NCBI GenBank assembly: GCA_000151295.1
Contig: GG745330.1
Span: 166,888-205,709, forward strand
Source: Allomyces macrogynus ATCC 38327
Taxonomy: Eukaryota; Blastocladiomycota; Blastocladiomycetes; Blastocladiales; Blastocladiaceae
Direction: 5' to 3'
DNA length: 38,822 nt
Shown here one piece after another: positions 32,248 through 38,822 of the stretch. Position 1 is the first letter of the stretch, and every line of letters starts with the position of its first letter. A model generated the notes under the pieces. The model ran no database searches. It worked only from the letters and a program-made list of their open reading frames with translations, and had not been told where the DNA came from. The translations under genes were made by a program, and so were the position numbers.

Positions 32248-34159
32248 TCAATCCACTGCGACAATGCTCGGCCCATTGTCCACATCCATCCCATCTACCT
32301 GCGCCGCTGCTGCCGTCGGCAGTGGTGGCGGCCGCGCCGCGCCTTTCGCTTCCGCGTCCTCTCCGCCACGCTCGCGCTTGCGTTTCCTCGACGATGCCGA
32401 CTTGATCCATCCCATTTCAACAAAGAAATTGAAGATGAGGCTCGTCTTGTTCACGTCGATCTTGACCAAGTCGCGCGCGCGGCGGCGGCCCAGATGCCCC
32501 GTGCTCACGTACTCGCCGAGGAGCGTGTCCTTAATGTTCAAGTACGATTTCGGCAAGATGCGCAACGTGCTGCAAAGTTCCTGCTCGCGGTCCGAGAGCA
32601 GATGCAAGCCCTCGGCCGTCGACAGGTCGATTGGTTGCGCGGGTCGCCGACCGAGCGGGCGGTCCACGTCGGACGTGGCCCCGCGCGATAGGGACCGCGA
32701 CGAAGATGTGGGCACGCCGCCGGCGGCGGGAACAGCGGTGGAAAAAGCGGCGGCCACGGGCGCGGCGCGCGGGTACCGCGGGATGAACTGCGCAATCGGC
32801 GGCGGTGGTGGGAGGGCCGGTGGAGTCGGGCGCGTAATGTTGTACCGCTTGGCGCGCTCCTTTTCGTACTCTTGCGCCTCGTGGAAAGTGCGCACGCCGT
32901 TGCGCCGGTACTCTTGCAACCGCTCGATCTTCTCCTTGAGCATCGCCTCGACTAGATAAAAAACGGGTGAAGAAGGTCAGATCGGTTGAGAAGTTCAACG
33001 TGCCGGAAGGAAATGGTCCATACTCTGCAGCCCCTCCATCAGGTCCATGAAATCTTGCGCCGTCTGCATCGGCCCAAAGACCTTCATCTGGTTGTAGAGC
33101 TCCCGCTCCTCCTTGGTCCTTTTGCGCTCCTGCGCGAGCATCTAAACTCGCACGACGCACCAAGAAGGCATCAGTTCCTCTCCCCAGCACCTGCTTAAAC
33201 GGCCGAAAAACTGCCCGTGCACCTTCTTGTGTTCTTGCAAGTTGCGATCGAGAATCAGCTTTTTGCGCACGTATTTGCGGTCGAGCTTGGCATTGTAAAT
33301 GTCCATGATTGCCAGCTTGAACGCTACCAACAAATTGGAAATCATCAATCAACCGGTTCGTATTGCTGCAGAGAAGCGCAACGCCAATCATACCCGTTTC
33401 CTCGGGCGTGTCGGTCTCCTCAAACGTGAGCTCCTTGACGCAAATCTCGTCGGGCTCGGTCGTGTTCTCGGCCTCAAACTCGCCGCGGCCCGGCATGAAC
33501 CCGGCAATCTCGTGGTTACACGGCTGCGACGTGAGAGGTTTCGCTTTTTTGTTCTCGGGCACGGGCACGGCTAGGTAAGGGGCAACGAGTGAGATCGTGT
33601 GGGTTGGTCACGGTGTCGATGTATGGAAGCAAGAGCATACGTGGTGGAATCGGCGCAGGTCGCCTCTTCGGTGTTGACGGCGGCGAAAACGTGCGTGTGA
33701 GGTCCTGTGGAGCAAAATCGTCAGTGATCCACCCATTTGACGACGGCTCACATTCAGCAAAGGCCGTGCGCGCTGCATTCGTACCGGCAGCGGCCACTGC
33801 GGCGAATTCACAAACACCGAGTAATAATGCTCTTCGACGTCGGCCATCGATTTTGTCCCGACATGGTCGGCTACATCGGCCCAGTTGCCCATGCCGTACT
33901 TTTCGAGCCCTTCCATCATCAAAATCTCCTCCTCGGCACCCCAATTTTCGTCAAAGACCGGGAACGTGAGCGTGTCCATGACGCGGTAGGCGTGGTCGTT
34001 CTTGTGCGTGGCGACTTCGACGCCCGCGGCAAAACACTCGACACACAGATCGAAATCGTCGCATTCGGCACAGGTAATGCGGCCAATATCCGAGACGTCC
34101 TTGCGGCACGCGTCGCAGTGGTACCGCACGCCCACATACTTGCGGTGCGTCACGGTCAT
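32248..34159 (-). CDS. ADA2: ADA2, SAGA coactivator subunit (ZZ-SANT-SWIRM)
   Basis: Ada2 binds and stimulates the Gcn5 histone acetyltransferase in SAGA and related complexes in the nucleus. Model: exons 34159-33785, 33704-33641, 33570-33394, 33323-33223, 33141-33024 and 32951-32248, all in phase, 512 aa. The ZZ zinc finger is at about 12-58 (YHCDACRKDVSDIGRITCAE, CDDFDLCVECF). The SANT domain is at about 68-118 (DENWGAEEEILMMEGLEKYG, NWADVADHVGTKS). The middle has NHEIAGFMPGRGEFEAE, then LAIMDIYNAKLDRKYVRKKL, both typical of Ada2. A coiled coil follows (IERLQEYRRNGVRTF), a Pro/Ala linker, and a C-terminal SWIRM domain (about 383-461, GLHLLSDREQELCSTLRILP, LIFNFFVEMGWI). All zinc ligands are visible. 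Exon 2 (64 nt) encodes a Pro-rich spacer between the SANT domain and the middle region. Confidence 0.95.
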
Positions 34160-34404
34160 GGTCGTCGATGGGCCGCGATTCGAGCGGGAAGAGCGGGCGG
34201 CGGGTTAATTGAGGGTCGATGATGGTATTGGAGACGAGTGCAGCAAGTTGGGAGCGCCGTCGTCGTCGTGGAGGTCGTCGTCGTCGCGGTCGTCGGGGCT
34301 GATGGGCGTCCAAGTCATTCCAACTCACATGCAGACTCACCAGTTCATGGTCTGCAACCGAAACCGAACCCGCCACCCTAACCTGATATCGAACACAAAG
34401 ACAG

Positions 34405-35671
34405 TCACTTCACCGATTCCATTTTGATCCGTGACCGTTTCCTTCGCAACGACGGCGAAATCGGCGGTAACGGCGCCGATGTCCTCCTCTCCTCACTGTC
34501 CACCAGGTCTCGAGTCGGGCACGGCGACCCCAGCACCGCCATCGCGCCAACTCCCGCCTGCTCGGCGCGTGCCCCGACTCCATCCACATCAACCTTCACG
34601 TGGTGCGACCTGCTTCTGCGCCGCCCGCTTCCGCTTCCCGGAGTGTACGCGCGTCCGGGAGTCAGCTTCACAACCAGCCGCGGCGTTGCCAGTTCCACGC
34701 CCGGCAGCGGGTTCATGTCCTCGTCGTACTGCGGTGCGGGCGGTGACGGGACGACGGCGTGGGAAGTCGACATGGTGCGCTCGAGCGGCAGGAGCGCGTG
34801 GACCGGTGGGTCGATGGGTGCCGGACGGAACCGGTGCGGGCGGTGCACGTGGTTACGGCGTACAGTCACGACGTTCGTGTACCGCGGCACGGCGTCGCCG
34901 ATCGGGGTCAGGTCGGCGTCGTAGAGGGCGCCGCATGGCGGTAGCGGCGTTGCCGGCGCGGTCGTCGTGGTACGGACCACGTCGGGCTCCTCCTCGCCCG
35001 ACGCCTCACCCTCTTCGTCCTCCTCGTCCGGTGCAAGCCCCGACAAGTTGCCAAACACGAGCGGAGCCGGGTCGACCGTGTCCCAGAGCTCGTGCGGGTC
35101 AATAACGACGCGCTCGGTGAAATCAATCTCGGCATCGTCTTCGAATTCGTGCGCGTACTTAGTAGCAATTGCGTCGAACCACGACTGGACTCGGCCCCAC
35201 GATTTCTTGGTGAGCGTGTGCAAGGCGGTGCCGAGCGGGTCCGGATCGTCGTCGTCGCTGGCAGGCAGGTCGGGGTGCGGCGCGGGTGTGTAGGCGAGAC
35301 GCGGGCGCTTGGACGAGGGCGCTGTCAGGTCGCGCAGGCGCCCGCCGGCGGTGGTGGTGGGGGTAGCGGCAGTGGTCTGGGTGGATGGTTGAGACAAGGC
35401 GGGGTCAGCGATGGATGACAGTTGCGTGCAGGAAGAGGTCAGAACGGACGTGGAGTGGGCCATTGTCATGGCTGTCGCTGCTGCCGCTGCCTTCATCGTC
35501 ACTGTCGTTTTCGTCGTCGTTTTCCTCATTCTCGGAGGCCCCTTTGCTATTGACGGGCTTCCTGGATGGCGTGGACCCGGGTCCGAACGCATGCGGTGGT
35601 GGTGCTGGCGCTGGTGATGCTGGCGTGGGAGCCGACACGAGGTGGCCGGACCGACGTCTTGTTGCGACCAT
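34405..35671 (-). CDS. Unknown protein with acidic patches, probably nuclear
   Basis: I do not recognise this protein. Model: exons 35671-35450 and 35376-34405, joined in phase through a 73-nt intron (GTCCG donor, CACCCAG acceptor), 397 aa. The N-terminus starts MVATRRRSGHLVS, then a very acidic stretch rich in Glu/Asn/Asp/Ser. A more conserved-looking block follows in the second exon: SWGRVQSWFDAIATKYAHEF, then IDFTERVVIDPHELWDTVDP and PLVFGNLSGLAP, then another acidic patch. A later block, YTNVVTVRRNHVHRPHRFRP, and a basic C-terminus with SLRRKRSRIKMESVK resemble nuclear targeting sequences. A second open frame overlaps the exon 1/2 boundary and would give a 395-aa unspliced version starting at 35592, but the spliced model has better composition. 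It lies 245 bp upstream of ADA2 on the same strand. Confidence 0.55.
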
Positions 35672-36123
35672 GGCGTCGTGATAACCGGTGGAGAAGGGAA
35701 TGCGACCGGTCTCAGTGCGCTCTGCAGATTGGGGTCGTCGGCGTCGTCGTCGGCGTCGTAGATATCGTTTGGTTGCGGTCGTCGATGAGTTTAAATTGCA
35801 GCCGGCCAAAGCGACGACGACGGGTCGCGTGAGACAAGCTGGCGATGCTGGCGTGGTCGCAGCGTGGGTCCATATCACTGGATGCGGCTGCGCCACTCTC
35901 GTTGGCAATGAGCCAGCGCCGCCACACCACGGCAGAGAACCTGACAACGGTCAAACACGACCGGCTCGACCACGACGACTGCGTCCGGCATTCTTCCACC
36001 CAGCACGTTCAAAGCAAGTGACGTGCCGCAATCTGCTCCAAGTACCCGCACCGCGCCAAACCACGCCAGCAACGCCAGCAGAAACACCTCCGCCGCGCCC
36101 AGCGCGCTTCCCTGCCCGCCACC
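35672..36123. other. Divergent intergenic region
   Basis: 452 bp separate the start of the unknown minus-strand gene from the start of the pseudokinase-like gene. A (CGT/CGG)-rich imperfect repeat lies at about 35736-35762. No firm promoter element seen. Confidence 0.5.
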
Positions 36124-38822
36124 ATGACCCAGGCCGACTCGCCGGCCTCTGCACCCATTGCGCCCGTCCCGACCACGCCGCTCCCACCTTTACCACCGCT
36201 CCCACCCGTCCCTGAGGATGCGCCCGTCTCGAACATCGCTCCCGACACGGCGAGCATCCGGTCGGTGCTTTCGCCGCGCCCGCCCAAGGCCGACCTCGCT
36301 GGTGAGAGCCACAAGTCGAAGAAAATGAAGCGCATCTCGACGTTCGACCTGCTGCGCAACCCGCCGCCGGAACTCGCCGCGTCGGACCTGCTCGAGCGGT
36401 TCCCAGCGATGCGCGACCGACCCGCGATCATGCGCATGCTCACCATGTCGGCGTCGGCCGCCAAGCGCAAGTCGGTCATGGACTTGCCCGCCAACCTCGT
36501 CAACGAGCGCAAGGGGTTCTTTGAGGGCGAGATTGGCAAGGAACTGCAATCGCTCGAACAATCGAAAGAATGGTTCGACCTGCAAAAGTACGTCGAGTCG
36601 TATTTCGGGATTTCGCTCGTCGCTGCGGGCGCACCCGCTGTTCCGCCGATTCCGGGCGCTGCCGGTGGACCGCCCAAGGGCGGATTGCCGCCGTTGCCGC
36701 CCATGCCCGCGGGGTACGCGAGCATGCCGACGTCGCCAAGTTCGTCGACGCCGTCCCGCCCGCGCACGCCGCCCGCGGGCAGCTTACGGTCACGCACGCC
36801 GCCGCCACTGTCACGGACGCCACCGCCACGGCCATCGACGCCGCAGGGGAAACACGGCGTGAATGGCGCGCTGCTGCGGTGCCAGGCGCTCGTGCCGGAC
36901 GTGTTGGCCATCTGGACGACGCCGTCGAACATTACGGAAATTCTCACGGCCACGGCGCCGCTGCACGAGTTTCTGTTCCACTTCAAGTCGACAGGCGTCG
37001 ACAAGAACGTGGAGGAGATCAAGGCTCTGCTGGATACGATCGAGGACAAGGCTGGGGATAGTGTCAGCGACGTGGACCCGGCGACGCTCGACGAGTGGGC
37101 CAAGACGATTCGCAAGTTCATGGCTGAGATGGGCGAGTTTTTGACGTCGCACGTGGATTCGGTGCGATTCGAGTGGGCGACCAAGCAGTCAACCAAGATT
37201 CGAACGGAGCTGTTTGACCAGACGGTGCGCCACTTGCGGTCTGCGCAGCTGCTCAAGACAACCACCGACCCGATCGAGTCGCTCGCGTCGGGTGGGGTCC
37301 TGTGCCTGTTTTTCAACGATATCGCTACGCACTACCGCGCACGGCTCGAGTCGCTGGGCGTGCCACCAGGCGACGCGCTCGCCAAAGTGGACAAGCTCGA
37401 ACCCGTTGATGGCGACTCGCTCATGGACGCGGCGCTCAACTGGACGCGGCTGATCAGCGCGTGCAAGACGTTCTTGGACTTGGACCTGTACGAGTGGGAC
37501 ATCAATTACTTTAGCACTTCCAAGGACCCGGTCGCGATCCAGATCACGACCATTTTGATGGGGTTCCGGTACAGCCAGCTCGTCATGGCCAACGTCGTCT
37601 CGACCGACGACATGGAGTCGCTCGTTGAGTACTACCAGGTGGAGCGGCGGCTGCCGCACGACTTCACTTCGGTCTTGCGCAGTTTCCGGTCCCCGCTGCC
37701 GCCCAAGGGCGACGTCGTCTACCTCAACATGGCCAAGACGCTCGTGGCCCTGCCGGGCCACCTGGCGCCAACCTTGGTCCAAGTGTGTGCGATGCCCAAG
37801 CAGACGATCATGGCCATCAAGAACCAGTCCCGGCTCGTGCGCGTTGCCGACGTCAAGGGCACCAAGGCCATCTGGTACCTGCACCGGTACCAGAGGCTCC
37901 TGCAGCTGTACCGCGCTGAGACGTCGGCGCCGCGGCTCTTGCCGGCGCAGTCGGTCGAAATGGAGGGACTGCACTTGCCGCAACTGCGTGTCAGCGACGT
38001 GCCGCTCGATTGGATGCCGTTGATCCCGACACTTCATTTCATGTTTGATCCCACGGTCACGGCGCCCGCACGCCCGCTGCACCAGTACTTGCTGCAAGAG
38101 TGTGTTTTCCGGAAACTCGAGGTGAGTACCACGTCTCGCATCGACCGGCCGCGCGCGTACGAGACGAATAAGCTGCTGCTGCGGCTGCTCAAGCATGTGA
38201 CGGAAGCGCTCGTGTATTTGCACGAGGAGTGCGCGTTTGCGCACGGCAATGTCACCGTCGACCATGTCATGGTGTTCCCGGTCATGTCGGCTGACGCAAA
38301 AGCCGCCAAGAACGACAGCGGCACCACCACGTCGCCGTCCTCGCCGGCCAGTCCACCGGCGCTCTGCGAAACGGCCGAGGCGCGCGTCCTCTTGCCGAGC
38401 CTGACGCTCCCGCCCCCCGCCACCTACTCGCCGACGCAGGCGTCCGAGTACGACTCGACGCTCGCCGACGACATCAAGCAGCTCGGCATGCTTGTCGACG
38501 ACGTGCTCGACCGGTTCTGGTACCTGCGCCCCATCGTGCAGCCGCTCGCACCCGATACGCCCGAAACCCCGCCCGACTTGCCCGCGCGGCCCGAATCCGG
38601 CGGTGCCGCTGACGTGCGCGCGTCGACAGCGTCGCACTCGTCGGCTGGGTCGAGTTCTGCGCAAACGGGGAATTCGGACCGCGGGTTGCGCCCACCACTG
38701 ACGCCCACGAGCAGCGATAGCGGCGGCGCGCTGACGCCGGCCAGCACGCCCAGCAAGAAGCGGCGCAGAAACGGCCGATCACGATTCATTTGGCGCCGCC
38801 GATTCACCCGCCGGGGCGCCGT
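36124..38822 (+). CDS. Large unknown protein with a pseudokinase-like C-terminal part (partial)
   Basis: A single open frame runs from 36124 (GCCACCATGACC context) to the window edge without a stop, at least 899 aa, so the gene is cut. Residues 1-60 are Pro-rich, followed by a charged helical region (STFDLLRNPPPELAASDLLE), a second Pro-rich block with SRTPP repeats (about 180-240), and a long alpha-helical region (about 245-600). From about residue 640 features of a protein kinase fold appear: a hinge-like LHFMFDPTVTAP...HQYLLQE, helix E and catalytic loop LKHVTEALVYLHEECAFAHG then NVTVDHVMVF, and DDIKQLGMLVDDVL in the place of helix F. The catalytic loop has HGN, not HRD, and the metal-binding DFG is not recognisable, so it is probably inactive. 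A Ser/Pro-rich tail with a basic patch follows. A GTGAGT at 38122 could be a donor, but the frame stays open through it. Role unknown; it may be a scaffold. Confidence 0.7.
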   Translation, partial: MTQADSPASAPIAPVPTTPLPPLPPLPPVPEDAPVSNIAPDTASIRSVLSPRPPKADLAGESHKSKKMKRISTFDLLRNPPPELAASDLLERFPAMRDRPAIMRMLTMSASAAKRKSVMDLPANLVNERKGFFEGEIGKELQSLEQSKEWFDLQKYVESYFGISLVAAGAPAVPPIPGAAGGPPKGGLPPLPPMPAGYASMPTSPSSSTPSRPRTPPAGSLRSRTPPPLSRTPPPRPSTPQGKHGVNGALLRCQALVPDVLAIWTTPSNITEILTATAPLHEFLFHFKSTGVDKNVEEIKALLDTIEDKAGDSVSDVDPATLDEWAKTIRKFMAEMGEFLTSHVDSVRFEWATKQSTKIRTELFDQTVRHLRSAQLLKTTTDPIESLASGGVLCLFFNDIATHYRARLESLGVPPGDALAKVDKLEPVDGDSLMDAALNWTRLISACKTFLDLDLYEWDINYFSTSKDPVAIQITTILMGFRYSQLVMANVVSTDDMESLVEYYQVERRLPHDFTSVLRSFRSPLPPKGDVVYLNMAKTLVALPGHLAPTLVQVCAMPKQTIMAIKNQSRLVRVADVKGTKAIWYLHRYQRLLQLYRAETSAPRLLPAQSVEMEGLHLPQLRVSDVPLDWMPLIPTLHFMFDPTVTAPARPLHQYLLQECVFRKLEVSTTSRIDRPRAYETNKLLLRLLKHVTEALVYLHEECAFAHGNVTVDHVMVFPVMSADAKAAKNDSGTTTSPSSPASPPALCETAEARVLLPSLTLPPPATYSPTQASEYDSTLADDIKQLGMLVDDVLDRFWYLRPIVQPLAPDTPETPPDLPARPESGGAADVRASTASHSSAGSSSAQTGNSDRGLRPPLTPTSSDSGGALTPASTPSKKRRRNGRSRFIWRRRFTRRGA

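Noticed and set aside
36009..37316. 435-codon minus-strand frame at the start of the pseudokinase-like gene
   Set aside because: Ser/Gly/Arg-rich shadow of the Pro-rich plus-strand segment.
38122..38175. Possible intron in the pseudokinase-like gene beginning GTGAGT
   Set aside because: The frame stays open, there is no pyrimidine tract, and the only acceptor would be a weak AAG.
37189..38664. 491-codon minus-strand frame opposite the pseudokinase-like gene
   Set aside because: Composition is Arg/Val/His-rich without pattern; the plus strand has the better protein and an ideal start context.
1..38822. tRNA, rRNA, CRISPR array, insertion sequence or viral gene
   Set aside because: Read through by eye on both strands; no cloverleaf consensus boxes, spaced direct repeats, transposase or viral motifs were seen.

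Overview
This is a GC-rich nuclear window from a fungus, most likely an early-diverging zoosporic lineage (Blastocladiomycota or Chytridiomycota; the phylum is inferred). The evidence for a fungus is a WOPR (Gti1/Pac2) regulator, which is a fungal-specific family, a CHS4/SKT5-type chitin synthase activator ending in a CaaX box, and an RVS161/Hob3 BAR protein. Nearly every gene is split by short introns of about 60-150 nt. Donors are mostly GTACG, GTGCG or GTATG, and acceptors are mostly TAG or CAG. I built the exon models by hand from splice signals, codon phase and recalled family patterns. Every model keeps its frame, but none has been tested against RNA.

Layout, left to right: (1) 255-2177 (-), a WOPR transcriptional regulator with poly-alanine tracts, behind 1.2 kb of gene-free upstream DNA. 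(2) 3393-5480 (-), a 620-residue acidic/basic protein of unknown function with a long (CA/GT)n repeat in its first intron. (3) 6287-7427 (+), an unknown protein with two membrane segments. (4) 7557-16576 (-), a complete TEL1/ATM checkpoint kinase of about 2941 residues. (5) 17307-18552 (+), RVS161, seven exons with an 8-nt first coding exon. (6) 18553-19722, a stretch with no firm gene but two coding-like minus-strand segments. (7) 19723-21590 (-), CHS4/SKT5 with Sel1 repeats and a farnesylation motif. (8) 22368-26654 (+), a RAD5/HLTF-type HIRAN-SNF2-RING translocase, twelve exons. (9) 26900-30568 (-), a eukaryotic FtsX/MacB-like permease with no ATPase beside it. (10) 30972-32162 (+), a UBAC2/Dsc2-like rhomboid pseudoprotease with a UBA domain. 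(11) 32248-34159 (-), ADA2 of the SAGA coactivator. (12) 34405-35671 (-), an unknown protein with acidic patches. (13) 36124 to the window end (+), a large unknown protein whose C-terminal part resembles a degenerate protein kinase.

The genes do not form an operon-like set, but themes recur: DNA-damage response (TEL1, RAD5), chromatin and transcription (WOPR, ADA2), cortex and cell wall (RVS161, CHS4), and membranes (FtsX-like, UBAC2-like, the two-TM protein). Packing is tight. Convergent stop codons lie 85-245 bp apart and divergent starts about 0.4-0.8 kb apart. I found no tRNA, rRNA, transposon or CRISPR array. The least explained parts are the pseudokinase-like protein, the FtsX-like permease, the coding-like segments at 18.8-19.5 kb, and the antisense reading frame that overlaps the RVS161 start.
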